From positions 20,245,591 to 20,309,590 of the forward strand of contig CM065693.1 of the NCBI GenBank assembly GCA_017654935.2: a DNA stretch of 64,000 nt, read 5' to 3'. A model generated the notes under the pieces. It ran no database searches, was not told the DNA's origin, and was given only the letters and a program-made list of their open reading frames with translations. Source of the stretch: Phymorhynchus buccinoides. Taxonomy: Eukaryota; Mollusca; Gastropoda; Neogastropoda; Raphitomidae. A program made the translations under genes and the position numbers. Of the stretch, positions 45,641 to 57,398 are shown one piece after another (positions within the stretch are counted from its first letter, which is position 1; the number at the start of each line of letters is the position of its first letter).

Positions 45641-45826
45641 GGCCGTGTACACACATAAGCGGATATTCCATGCGGAAACCCGTGCCCAATCCATAAATAA
45701 GTGAAACAAAGAAGGGAAAAGATTTGCGCACGTGTCCGAATTTCCCCTATCTGCGTAAACGTTTATCCTTCTTTCTTCCACTTAATTAGGGTTTTCCATA
45801 CTTACGCTTCTAATGTGAACCCGGCC
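45641..45826. mobile_element. MITE family R, second copy
   Basis: TAA on both sides (45638-45640 and 45827-45829). Inverted relative to 6869-7051. Confidence 0.8.
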
Positions 45827-45859
45827 TAATACTGTAAGCCAGTCAATAAATGTTTAATG

Positions 45860-47055
45860 TCCATCCATACATTTTTGGGTTCATTAAGTTTGGAATCTCA
45901 AGGTTGTTGCATGCGTTCCGTTAGAAAGATTGCATTTAAAAATCCACTTTGTGAGGTGGTGGTGGGATTAAGTTTCCTTGGCATTCAAAGAGAATATTCT
46001 CACATCTTTGATGATCATACTGAACCTAATTTTTTGTTTTTTTCAATATCGGCAGAATCTTCAACCTGATGAAGGTGGCCGATTGACGTGAAGAAGAAGA
46101 AGAAGGAACCTAAATAATATGTCAGAGATTATGACTTTTGCTTCCCCTTGTGTTAAGGAAACAAAACCGTGCAGATAATAGAGCAGACCTGTTCACTCTA
46201 CTCTTTTCGAGGAGTAGTCTACTCAATTTGCACCTCTACTACTCTTCAAAATTTATAATGCTCTTTAATTCTCGTCATAATCATCAAATTGTTGATGGAG
46301 GACGCTATATGCAAGAAGAAGAAGAAGAAGAATTCTTGATTGCTACTCATTTTCAGTGAACAGTGTTTGATGGTTTTAATGAATAGGACTACACATTTCA
46401 CACCAAAACTGCTCGTTTCAAATACCCAGACTACTCCAGACTTGTGTATCAGGTCTGATAGAGATTGTACAATTTTTATCATCGAGAGTCAGTGTAGCAG
46501 ATGACTAAAATACTCACCGAGTTTAGCTGTAATCAAGCATTGGATATGTCATAGAGTGTGCAAGTTGCTTTTTTCTTTAAAAAAAAAAATAATACAATTG
46601 AAAGCTTCTAGATGTGCTGGAAAAAAGACAGTTTGCATAGACTTCTGGTCAGTGGCTTATTTGCTTTTTTTAAACTAATAAGGATAAGCAGGTGAATCAT
46701 TAAAATGTTGAGAGAAATAGAGAGAGAGAGAGAACACTGAAACGCTGAACAGTGTTCAGTGACAGAGAGAGAGAGAGAGAGAGGGAGAAGAATGACTGAA
46801 CCTCGAAGGAGGATTGTATCGTTGCTGAAGAAATAAAGAAATAAATGTAATACGCATCTATAGGAAATAGTGTTTCTATTCTGAATGCAGAGTTTTTCCT
46901 CCTGAACATGGCCCTCTTATCCTGCAGGATTAAAGCCGAGGGATTAGGATTAAGGATTAGGTCAGCTGGACAATAATTAAAATGTTAAAAGAAAACACTT
47001 GTGTGTTTAGCTTAGTTTATGGGATAACATGTTGTAGAACAACAAGCGTGAAGAG
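45860..47055. other. intergenic, no gene
   Basis: 46050-46105 is a (GAA)n-tailed fragment shared with 34615-34672. 46311-46331 is (GAA)n. 46710-46785 is two GA tracts separated by AACACTGAAACGCTGAACAG. Nothing else was recognised. Confidence 0.4.
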
Positions 47056-47060
47056 TAAGA

Positions 47061-47211
47061 ATAGGGCATTTGCCGCGTGCCGTCGACCTTGAATTTCACC
47101 GAGTTGAATTTAGAGAGTTGAATTAGAAAGGTCAGCGTAACTCGGGCAGAACGAGTGCGGGCAAATTAGTAGTCTAGTATAGAGAACGAACACTCGTGGC
47201 AAATGCCCTAT
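47061..47211. mobile_element. small MITE with GCATTTGCC ends
   Basis: Inverted ends TAGGGCATTTGCCGCG / CGTGGCAAATGCCCTA enclosing about 115 bp that is GC-richer than the flanks. Confidence 0.65.
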
Positions 47212-47214
47212 TAC

Positions 47215-48490
47215 TGAAGGCATTGCAGTGCATTTTCTCCTACGAATATGTTGTCCGAATATCTGTTTACATCTTGCATAATCATCACATGGAGCAATGC
47301 AAAATAATTTAAAAAAATATAATTTCTCATTCCGTTTAGAGATCTCTGTGTGTGTGTTGGCACTCTAAAACAAGGATACCCTGTAAGAGAAACTAAGGCG
47401 TGTGTACGTACCTCTCTGTGTCTCTGTGTACAAACATAAGGCTCCAATTTCTCACACACTTGAAACTATTGAACTGATCATAATGAAACTTGGCTGGATG
47501 GTTCCGAAAGTCAACAACTGGCATCCGAGTTTGTTAGAATGAATCAACTTTGATTTCTCATGTTTGTTCCCCCTCCCATTTCCCAGTGAGTCAGGTGATA
47601 ATAAAACAACGGCAAGGATATTGGAACATGTCATCGGCCGCATGCAAAAGAGACGTAGGTCGAAAGACGTCGCTTCACATGAGGAATGGAAAACTCAACA
47701 TTTTGGTCATTTCAGGTCAAATTACGTCATGTTGTTCCTTTAGCGTCACCATCGGTGTTTTATCTTTGCAAATTGTTGTTTTACAGCTCTGTTAGATGAT
47801 GCAGCTTGTCTGGATCAACTGGTAAGTTCAACACTTCGAAGTTGACTAAGTTTGAGTTACGTCTCTTTTGCATGCGGACAGCGATGCGATAATGCTTGAA
47901 CGGCATTGGATAATCATAATGTAAGCTGTAACATGATGCACAATAACGTTGAGTAAGATATCCGCAGAGGTGTACGACTTGTGTTGTTTCGTAATAAATC
48001 ATAATAGATCAGTGATGTGTTTCTTCGCTTTGCCATAATTAACCCATTTTTTACATCATCTGTGATGTACGTAGAGCTTTTGTGGTGTACATGTAAATCG
48101 CCTTCATTCTCCAATGATCGCTCTGCTTGTCTTGTGTTGTGTTCAAAGTTTTCATCTTTATCACGTACGTTTGCTGGATTTGATACTGACAGGAAGCGAT
48201 GCGTCAATGGTTTGATAATGCGTGTCCATTTGAAACCATATCAGTAGAACTTTTTTTTTTTTAAACGTACCCTTGAGCTTGACCCAAGCATTTTTCTGTG
48301 TTTGATTTTTGTGCACGGCTCCAAACTGAAATTTGGCATGTAAAAATGAAACAATTTTGTCGTCGATGGATTTGATAATAATGTTAATTGCAATGATACT
48401 TTTGATTTAAAACAAATGGGAGTATAAGTAAATCTAGGAATGTGTGTGAAGGCCCTGTGCTGTTTTATTCATGCTGCCATTGTTTTAGGC
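47215..48490. other. intergenic, no gene
   Basis: No exon, repeat or RNA gene was recognised. Confidence 0.4.
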
Positions 48491-48492
48491 TT

Positions 48493-48712
48493 TTAACCCC
48501 TTGACTGCCAGAGAAAATTAAAGAAAAAATCATTGGGCAAATCATGCCACGAAAAAGACAACTGATAGAGCCAATCTGGCCAAATGGTCTGGGGATATTA
48601 CTCTCTTGACTGTGTTAGGGCAAAAGCCAGCATATCAGAGTTATTCCTTTTCATCTGATGACATCACTCATCAGGTCATCACGTGATACGTTGGTGGCAG
48701 TCAAGGGGTTAA
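48493..48712. mobile_element. TTAA MITE, family P3
   Basis: TTAA on both sides with inverted ends CCCCTTGACTGCCA / TGGCAGTCAAGGGG. Confidence 0.9.
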
Positions 48713-49990
48713 CATATGCCATGATCGTTGTAATGTGCTGTGTGTGTTTGTGAAGGTCCTTTGTGCTACTTTTATTCATTGCCATGGTGTCTTCCCATCC
48801 AATCCTGTATGTCGGAGAATGAATCCCAGAGCATGGTAACGTCCCTTGATTCTTGCAATGTAGATTGGGCTATGTTTTTTAGGTTTTTTTAATATTTATA
48901 AAAAAAAAAGGTATGGAGGGCGTGAATCTGACTAATGTTTAATCTCTATGCCTGCGCTTTTTGTGCAAGAATATGACTGTAGAAACACGAGTGTGTTGAG
49001 TGTGCACATTTCTTTAACATGATAAAAAGTGTCTTGTCCCTCAACGAGAAGCTTGAAAACAAGAGACAGCACTCAAGGCCTACAACCACTTCTGTTCTGC
49101 TTCTGTTCGTCTCTCTGCAGTTCATTTTGATTTGCCTTTCCAACCGTTTTACTGTTCCGGTGGAATTTTTTTTAAAGAAAAACATGATGAATTGATGAAA
49201 CTAGTTCTCAATTCGTTCCTCTGTTGTTTTTTAGTTTTTATTTTAAGTTTTAGTTTAATTGGGAAATAGTGAACCAAGCCAAATACAGTTTATGCTCGGA
49301 AGTGCTTTGGAAAAGAACAAAAAAACAATACAACCTTAACATGTTGGGCGCATTGAAAGTTATTTTTTGAAACTCTTCTAAACTATAACATTTCTGAAAT
49401 GACATTGAAGTACAAAACATTAGTCTTAAGAGAAAAGATGAAGGGTATTCTTATTCATAAAAGTGCAGCATCAAGCTTCATTTCATTGTCTTTCTCAGTT
49501 AAGAAATAGATTTCCATTGTGAGAAAAAAAAATTTTTGGTGTAGAATCAGCAAGCTTATACTGTGATCTTTGTTAATTTGAGGGGATGAGAGGGGGGGGG
49601 GTATGTTTGTTTGCTTGTGTTTACTTTCTGAATATCAGTTCATAATATGCATCAAGCTTGGAGGAGGAAAGGGTTTTTGACTGCGCGTATGTGTGATTTT
49701 GTGTTATGCAAACAGGAATACTTGGATTTTTCCATCACGTAGAATACAATGTCGAAGATAGCAAAATGTGTGCCCGTGTACGATATTCATAGAATCACAA
49801 AAATCCATAGCAGAGATATCATTTTTTTGTCCTTCTGGATGGTGATATGATTTGAGACTGATATATGATGTCCTATGGTGTTGTAGGTATGTTCTTTCTC
49901 CCTCCTCCTATAATTTCCTTCGGACTATTCTGCGTATCAAACATGTTTCATTCACTCACTGACACACCCCCTCTTGGTGTTTTAGGTCAT
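48713..49990. other. intergenic, no gene
   Basis: AT-rich. No feature was recognised. Confidence 0.4.
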
Positions 49991-50002
49991 GTAATAAGTT
50001 TC

Positions 50003-50314
50003 CTCCCCGTGGGGTCATTCGTAAAAATAGTTCCCCCACCATCTGGAAGTTCTGTGCTTGTAGCTTCCTCTTATCTGTCACTCTCTTTGACTGTCTTTTC
50101 CCTTTGCTTTCTATCATCTGCCATCTTTCTGACTTATTGGCCCATCCTCCTGCCTTTAAAAATAAAATCTTCCAAATAAATGTTTCTTCTTTGAGCTCCT
50201 CCGAAATCGGAATGTGTCGGCTGTACGCAGCGGGGAGACCACTGAAAACTGAAAACCGGACACATGCGTACCTTATCCATTAGGGCCATATGGCCTGGGA
50301 ACGCAGAAGAAGAA
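50003..50314 (+). mobile_element. SINE S1, tail type B, full-length reference copy
   Basis: A perfect 12-bp target duplication GTAATAAGTTTC lies at 49991-50002 and 50315-50326. It runs from CTCCCCGTGGGG to GGGAACGCAGAAGAAGAA, 312 bp, and sets both ends of the family. No clear pol III A/B boxes were seen. Confidence 0.95.
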
Positions 50315-50329
50315 GTAATAAGTTTCACT

Positions 50330-51410
50330 GTCATATGACTACAGGAAATGTATGTAGAAACCAAGACACTAGACAGTCTTCTTTGAGTGCTGTGCACTTT
50401 TTGTTTCTACACTAGAACTGATTTTGTATCGTATGTACACTGATGATTGTGAATCATATCAGACGTTGATTCGTTGTATTCGTATAGCAGCACTAAAGGT
50501 TAAGATTGTAAAAGGATAGCGAAACATAATTTCTTCTGTAAATTCAGTCCTTGAAACCACGTGACGTTATTTGCATTATGTACATTTTGTTGCCCAAGAG
50601 ATTTCATAACGTTTTGTCGCGAATTGGAAAAAGTGTGTGTGTGTGTGTGCAAACTTTGATTATTCGTTGAGTTTTATTATTTTGTGGTTTAAATTTGAGT
50701 TATTAATGGCTTGAGTAAGCATATATCATGTGTATGAATTTGTAGGAAATGTATAGGAAAACGAGAAGATTTTTGTTCACTTAAAGACATCTTTGTGTTG
50801 TTGTTTGTTGTTGTTGAAGGGTTACCATGTAATCATGATGCACAATATATGAGTACATTCCCTGAATGTAACCTTAAAAAAAAGGCTTTTATTTCAATAT
50901 TTGCTCCTCATCTAAAGGTCTGTTTGTCTATAATGTCTTTATTGGTCACTGCAACAACCATGTTTTGCTAGAGTGAATGCCCTTGGTAGCTGCTTGAGTA
51001 CTGACCAAACAAGGGAATAACTCTCACCAATTACCCTATTTGAGGTCACTAAATGGCTGCCTTTCGCAAGAGTGAGTTCCCTTTTCAGTACTGACCAACA
51101 AGGGATTCACTCTCACTGTCAAGGGCGTTAATAACCCTAGATGCAGTGGCCAATACATGAAACATGTTCCTCTCTTGCCTGGGGTATCTAAGCAAAATGA
51201 AATTGGTTTGGTTGTCTTTTCTTTTGTTTTGCTCTGGCCTTTAAACATTTTGGGTTTTTCGTTCTTGTTGACTTCCCCACTGCACTTTTTTTTTTTTTTA
51301 ATGTGGTTCATCCTTCTCGTCTTCTAGAATTCTCAACAGTGCGTTTTTTCTTTTTCTTAAAAAAATATTCACATGCCACCATTGTATTGTTAATATTAAA
51401 ATTAGAATAA
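50330..51410. other. intergenic, no gene
   Basis: 50960-51130 contains two related blocks (GAGTGAATGCCCTTGG / GAGTGAGTTCCCTTTT, each followed by GTACTGACCAA). No gene is visible. Confidence 0.4.
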
Positions 51411-51417
51411 AGAAAGT

Positions 51418-51547
51418 TTAAAGACCCACCACGTCACGTGTCCAAATCATGTTTTTTCACATGTTTTCACTCTTATAGCTGGTAAGAAATCTTAAGAAAT
51501 CTTCCTAGCATAAGAGGGAATGTGACACGTGACGTGGGGGTCTTTAA
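51418..51547. mobile_element. TTAA MITE, family P4, short copy
   Basis: TTAA flanks and inverted ends AGACCCACCACGTCACGTG / CACGTGACGTGGGGGTCT. Confidence 0.8.
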
Positions 51548-51559
51548 AGACTGATCAGA

Positions 51560-52115
51560 ATTAACACTATTTGGTGACCTGTTTTGCAGTATCTATTTGT
51601 ATTAATATTTTTTGGGGTCTCAACCTGTATGGTTTAGAAAAGTGAAGCACAGTGGTAGACTCCCAGTGCTTCTTACTTCACCTGATTATTTAATTGTTAG
51701 CAATTAAGCTACAATGTTTATACATTTTGTTTTATTATCATTGTTTTTGCCTCAGATAAAAGTAGCTTGTTTTCCCAATGTTTGTGAACTGATCTGACAA
51801 CACACAAAAAAGGTGGATTTCAAACAAAAACAGTAAAACTAAAAGTTGATAATTGATCACAGCTGTACATTCAACATGCGCTGAGTGAATATTTTTGTTT
51901 TTTGTTTTTTTAATGAACAGGATAGCATTAATTCATCTGATTTTGCTTTGTGGAAATACTAGGTAAATTGCTTGTGGGTCTGAGTTAAATATTGTGTTAA
52001 AAAATCAGGCATAGAATTAACTAGTCTTTTTTTTTTATGTATTGCTATGGATTTGTTTTGTTAGAAATCTAATTTGTTTAAGATTGTGTTCCAATTTTTG
52101 TTCTTTCTTTCTTGT
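51560..52115. other. intergenic, no gene
   Basis: AT-rich. Nothing was recognised. Confidence 0.4.
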
Positions 52116-52117
52116 TC

Positions 52118-52269
52118 TTAAAGGGTCGTTCTCGCCAGACAAGCTCTGCCTCGCTGTGGCTCGCATAACAGGGAACAAAGAAGGGTGAACCGTCTCTCGC
52201 GCCAGCTGTGATTCAAATGCAGCGCGTGCTCAGCGCCTCCCCTCTTTTATAGTCCGGCCGCGCCTTTAA
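52118..52269. mobile_element. possible TTAA MITE, GC-rich
   Basis: TTAAAGG at one end and CCTTTAA at the other enclose GC-rich DNA (TCGCCAGACAAGCTCTGCC..). The inverted ends are very short, so this is tentative. Confidence 0.35.
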
Positions 52270-52339
52270 GGGAAGAAATATTTTGTTGTATGATGTTCCA
52301 GTTTTATTGAGTCTTCATGGGTCTGTTCAGGTCTGCTTG

Positions 52340-52460
52340 ACTAGTAGAAGGTATTAGGTACTTTATAGGTATTAGGTACTTTATAGTCACAGAGGCATCT
52401 CTGTGAAATTCGGGTTGCTCCCACCTGGAGAGCGCGTTGCAGCCAGATGCGCGCCACCCA
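52340..52460 (-). mobile_element. SINE-like repeat S5, 3' part
   Basis: Inverse of 41655-41745: GAGAGCGCGTTGCAGC and AGAGGCATCTCTGTGAAATT. Confidence 0.6.
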
Positions 52461-52687
52461 AAGTGACCAGACATCAGGGAAGAGAGAAGCGAGAAATGTG
52501 TTTTCAGGGATTTAACAACTATTGCCTGAAGTATGGAAACATGGCAGATGTATTTACTTGGGTTTTTCTTTGTTTTGAACACAGGTAGCTATTTGTGATG
52601 AAAGGGGAAACAAACCAGCAGCGATTTTTACTTTGGTTTTTGTCTTATGTTCACCTTCCTGTGATTATCATTTATCATTACAGCACC

Positions 52688-52810
52688 TTCCAGCCGAAGT
52701 CGGACATGCTGGGCCTAACTATTTTTTAGTTAGGCGCATAACGGCAGCATGACGCATCTGCGCTCATAATTGACAGGAAACTGTCTGAGCGATCGAAGAA
52801 GAAGAAGAAG
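52688..52810 (+). mobile_element. SINE S1, tail A only (5'-truncated)
   Basis: A perfect 11-bp target duplication ATTACAGCACC lies at 52677-52687 and 52811-52821. Only the tail module CAGCCGAAGTCGGACATG.. to (GAA)n is present. The truncation fixes the 3' end at (GAA)n. Confidence 0.95.
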
Positions 52811-52857
52811 ATTACAGCACCATTCTCCTACGAAAACAGGACTCGCTGTGCTTACTA

Positions 52858-53196
52858 CTTCTTCTTCTGTGTTCCCAGGCCATATGGTCATAATCGTTAA
52901 GGTCCGTATGTGTCCGGTTTTCAGTTTTCAATGGTCTCCCCACTGCGTACAGCCGACACATTCCGATTTCAGAGTAGCTCAAAGGAGAAACATTATTTGG
53001 AAGATTTTGTTGAAAAAAAGGCAGATGAATGGGAACAATAAGTCAGAAAAATAGTAGATGATAGAAAGCAAATGGAAAAGGCAGAGTCAAAGAGAGAGAC
53101 AGATTAGAGGAAGTTACAAGCACAGAAGGTGGGGGAACTATTTGTATGGAAGACCCCCCCGGTATTCCCATGGGAGGGGGGGGGGGAGGGGGGGGG
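52858..53196 (-). mobile_element. SINE S1, tail type B
   Basis: A perfect 11-bp target duplication TGTGCTTACTA lies at 52847-52857 and 53197-53207. The head end carries an expanded poly-G stretch (53166-53196). Confidence 0.95.
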
Positions 53197-53209
53197 TGTG
53201 CTTACTAAG

Positions 53210-54365
53210 CTGACACAGATAGGTTGTCTGCCAATGCGCTCATTCGTTTCCAGCATAATGCATTTATCGGTGGATTCTACCAGTCTTTTGCTTTCAAGAC
53301 ATATCTTGTGTTTCCTATGTGTTTGATTCATAGTCATTTTACTGCTCTCATTTTTTACCCTTGTTGTTTTTTGTGGGTTGTCGTCGTAATGTGATGACTG
53401 AGGATGTGTGCAATATTCCGTGGGGCAAGTAGATTGATCCTGTATCAAGTTTGATGTCCTCCATTTTTTTGTTTTGCTTGTGGGCTAGGAGAGGCCATTG
53501 GAGGAGGTGGGGGTGGGGGAAAGCTTTGCTAGATTTAACACTACTAGAACGCTGCAGTTTGGAACAGTGGGAAGAGTCTTGGGATGGATCAGTCTTGGCT
53601 GGATTTGTACATAATTATTGTTTCCTTGTTTTAAGATTTGACTTGAAAACGGTCATGAAATCCATCAGTAGAAGTGCTCTTTAATAAATAACTGTAGTGG
53701 TCTGACTTTGAGAAACGGCATCATACACTGTAATGTATGTGGGTGTTTGGCAATTGTAGGATGGACTCTCCACTGCCTTTTCTCATCAATCTTAGTGGGC
53801 TGTATGATTCTGTTCTGTTGCAAGGCATTCATGCACAATACTCCCCCCCCCCCCCCCCCCTGTCCCTTCCACCACTTGTTCACCATATATGCATGTGTAC
53901 AGTAATTTATGGCTCAAACTTGTATTGTTGATCCTTCCCCCAACACCAAAGTCCTTCTACGCTTGAGTTTACATCTAGTCGTTCGATTCTTTGGCCAATG
54001 AGATAATGTTAAGGAACGCTTTTTTTTTATTTTGTTGTCCCTTTGTACAGAGCCCCACTGAAGTTAGGGACGTGTGCAGAGGTTTGCACGCCAATGTTTG
54101 ATGCATGGAAGTCCGCAGAGTGTGACCATTGTGAGCTTATAGGGTTTGTTGATAGCGTCAGGTGTGCTTGTTTGTGCGAGTGTGGACGATGGTAAAGGGC
54201 TTTCTTTTTGTTATTGAATGTTTTGTGGTGTTGTGTTGAAAATGAAGACATTCCTTCGAAGATAATGTGTACACTACACAGTCTAAGATCGTCTCTGTGT
54301 TGCTATTTTTGATTGTTTATGTGCTCTAGCCTCCTACTCTCTCTTCATTTCTGTTCTGCGGTTCC
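53210..54365. other. intergenic, no gene
   Basis: Poly-C at 53843-53861. No gene or repeat family was recognised. Confidence 0.4.
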
Positions 54366-54368
54366 CTC

Positions 54369-54607
54369 TGTCGCATGAAAATAGGTAGCTCGTAAAAATA
54401 AAAAGCTCGCTACCTATGACAGTGTATATTTGCGACATTGAGCATGAACCACAAATTTCACTTTTTTCTAGGGTTAGGGATAGGGTTAGGGTTAGAGTTA
54501 GTTAAATGGTTAAAGTACAGAAAAAGTGAAATTTGTGGTTGTCGCAAATACAGACTCTCATAGTAGCGAGCTTTTTATTTTTACGAGCTACCTTTTTTCA
54601 TGCGACA
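54369..54607. mobile_element. inverted-repeat element with TTAGGG core (c)
   Basis: Ends TGTCGCATGAAAATAGGTAG / CTACCTTTTTTCATGCGACA, with a second nested inverted pair (CCACAAATTTCACTTTTT). TTAGGG-type units at 54469-54499 lie exactly at the centre. Confidence 0.85.
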
Positions 54608-54609
54608 CC

Positions 54610-55135
54610 CTCCACCCCATCTCTCTTATTCCAATAGTGTTTGAGATATGGTGGCGGTATGTGTTTGGAGAATGCATTGTTACTAAGCGCATTCAGTTCT
54701 AAGATTTGTTCAACTAAATCGTTGCATAGTCCACATCTTGAAATACCTTTTCCTCTTTGACCGTCTTTGTCTCGGTTGTTTTAAAGTGGTAGTTTGTTGG
54801 ATTTTTTTCCCCAGCAGTGTAATTACTAATGCCATGAAAGTTTAAACAACAAATAAGAATCTTGTTTCATTATATTTGAAATGTTTTTGGCCTCAAACAA
54901 GCAATATATTAGCGTCACTGCTACAGTATTAGCAAGGCAACATACACTTTTACGAGCGTTTTCATTGTTTGGACACATGAACTGTGCTCACCCTTTTTTA
55001 AAGGAAAGCTCTTTGTGCATGTCTGTTGTCATCATATTTATTTTTTTCTTTGTCTTGAGTTATACTGGAAAGACAATATGCTTGACTGTCATCTGCAACT
55101 TCTTTATAATGACAAAATTTTACAGTCAATTTTGT
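54610..55135. other. intergenic, no gene
   Basis: AT-rich. Nothing was recognised. Confidence 0.4.
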
Positions 55136-55139
55136 AATA

Positions 55140-55622
55140 CAGTGGAGCATCCCTTATAAGACCCCCGTTATAAGACTCCCTCCCACTTAAAGACCCCCTG
55201 ACCCGAAGAATTTTCTTTCTAAAAATGCATTGAGATCACCGAGAGAAATCTTTCTGCATAAACCGCACCACGCAGTTTTCTTCGGTTACCCTCAAATCAA
55301 GCGTCTAAGGTGGTCATTTTTACCTGATTTTTGTTGTTGCCAGGTGTGACTCCCATACAAATTCCCCCAAATTCAAAGCGATACAGCACTTTGAAGAGCA
55401 GCCTCATTTTGAATTTGGGGGAATTTGTATGTGGGTCACACACCCGGCCAGAAAAAAAATCAAGGGACTTAGTTTTGCTGGGTCAGTGTCTCTTTAAGAC
55501 CTACTTCTCTGAGACATTGCCCTTCTTTGTAAATATTAAAATTACCTCCCTTGTACAACTCCCTCCCATTTAAGACCGCATTTGGGGTGATTTTTGAATG
55601 TCTTATATGGGAGGTTCCACTG
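55140..55622. mobile_element. Tigger/pogo-type MITE (family T), host of a nested MITE
   Basis: CAGTGGAGCATCCCTTATAA / TTATATGGGAGGTTCCACTG ends with TA on both sides (55138-55139 and 55623-55624). Confidence 0.85.
55197..55497. mobile_element. TTAA MITE P4 nested in MITE T
   Basis: TTAA at 55197-55200 and 55494-55497, interrupting the family T sequence CCCTCCCACATAAGACCT. Ends AGACCCCCTGACCC / GGGTCAGTGTCTC. Confidence 0.8.
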
Positions 55623-55629
55623 TACACGT

Positions 55630-56445
55630 ATTCTTTACTTTTAAACCAGGACACACCATATATAAATTATAAGTTAATGATTAACATCAGCAGACCTTTG
55701 ACAAGTGCCAGGAGTGCAATGGAAAGGGAGCGAATGACTGGTGTGAATGGAGGGAGACAAGGCATGAGTTCTGGTTGAGTGTTTTTGTTGGTATAGGGAA
55801 CAGCAAAAAGTGCCTGCTGGGGCATTATAGTGGGGGGGGGGGGGGGGGGGGGGGCTGACACACGGATTGCCTGCACCTTTTTATGCCATGGAAGAAAATA
55901 ACTGAATTTTGGTGTAGTAACCCGTCTAAAGGGGCCGTCACACACATGCAATTTCTATCCCGACTGACGATGCGACACCTGCGAGGCATGATTCACATGA
56001 AATACATCACTGTACTATTTTTCCCACTACTCCCACTATTTCTCTCCCACTGACCTTTGGACTGATTGTGAACTATGCTCACAAGAGGAAAATCAACAAC
56101 CTGCCAACTTTGCTGTCTTCACTTCATGACCAAGTGCTTAGGGCACGACACTTCATGACTAAGTGCTTAGGGCACGAAACGTTGAACTCTCACGGGTATG
56201 TTACCCACCATTCTTACGTTGAAATACATCCGTGCATGGAATTCTGAGCCTTTTGGCTAAGACGAAACGTTGACCCTGGTTGGTTTGTTCAGCCCGTCGT
56301 ACATGGCGAAAACCGATACGCGACGTTAAACTGAACTTCCATCCTTAACTTCATTCATGTAGACCCCCAATACACATATCGCATAAAATGTCAGTTACAA
56401 AAATATATAATCAGATTCCTGTAATGGGGACTACAAATTTGAGCA
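55630..56445. other. intergenic, no gene
   Basis: Poly-G at 55834-55853. 56100-56290 has two tandem AAGTGCTTAGGGCACGA blocks and CGAAACGTTGA motifs as in retroposon ends. No gene is visible. Confidence 0.4.
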
Positions 56446-56449
56446 AAAT

Positions 56450-57398
56450 CAGTGGAGCCTTCTTATAAGACCTTCAGTGGAGCCTCCCTTATAAGACCTT
56501 CAGTGGAGCCTCCCTTTAAGACCTACAGTGGGCCTCCCTTATAAACCTTCAGTGGAGCCTCCCTTATAAGACCTTCTCCCTTATAAGCCTTTGGAGCCTC
56601 CCTTATAAGACAGTGGAGCCTCCCTTATAAGATTCAGTGGAGCCTCCCTTATAAGATTCAGTGGAGCCTCCCTTATAAGACCTTCAGTGGCCTCCCTTAT
56701 AAGACCTTGTGGAGCCTCCCAGACCTTCAGTGGAGTCCCTTATAAGTACATGGCCTCCCTTATAAGACCTTCAGTGGAGCCTCCCTTATAAGACCTTCAT
56801 AAGACAGCGAGCCTCCCTTATAAGAAGCCTCCCTTATAAGAACTTCAGTGGAGCATCCTTATAAGACTTCAGTGGAGCCTCATAAGTCAGACTCCCTTAT
56901 AAGACACGTATCTCATATAAGACCTTCAGTGGAGCCTCCCAAAAGCGGAGCCTATTTTATAAGACCTTCATGGGGACTACCTTCAGTGGAGCCTCCCTTA
57001 TAAGACTTCAGTGGAGCCTCCCTTATAAGACCTTCAGTGGAGCCTCCCTTATAAGACCTTCAGTGGAGCCTCCCTTATAAGACCTTCAGCGGAGCCTCCC
57101 TTATAAGACCTTCAGTGGAGCCTCCCTTATAAGACCTTCAGTGGAGCCTCCCTTATAAGACCTTCAGTGGAGCCTCCCTTATAAGACCTTCAGTGGAGCC
57201 TCCCTTATAAGACCTTCAGTGGAGCCTCCCTTATAAGACCTTCAGTGGAGCCTCCCTTATAAGACCTTCAGTGGAGCCTCCCTTATAAGACCTTCAGTGG
57301 AGCCTCCCTTATAAGACCTTCAGTGGAGCCTCCCTTATAAGACCTTCAGTGGAGCCTCCCTTATAAGACCTTCAGTGGAGCCTCCCTTATAAGACCTT
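56450..57398 (+). repeat. 26-bp satellite derived from the MITE T terminus
   Basis: The unit CAGTGGAGCCTCCCTTATAA+GACCTT equals the left terminal repeat of family T. From about 57007 to 57398 it is regular (about 15 units of 26 bp). 56450-57006 is irregular, with deletions. Confidence 0.95.
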
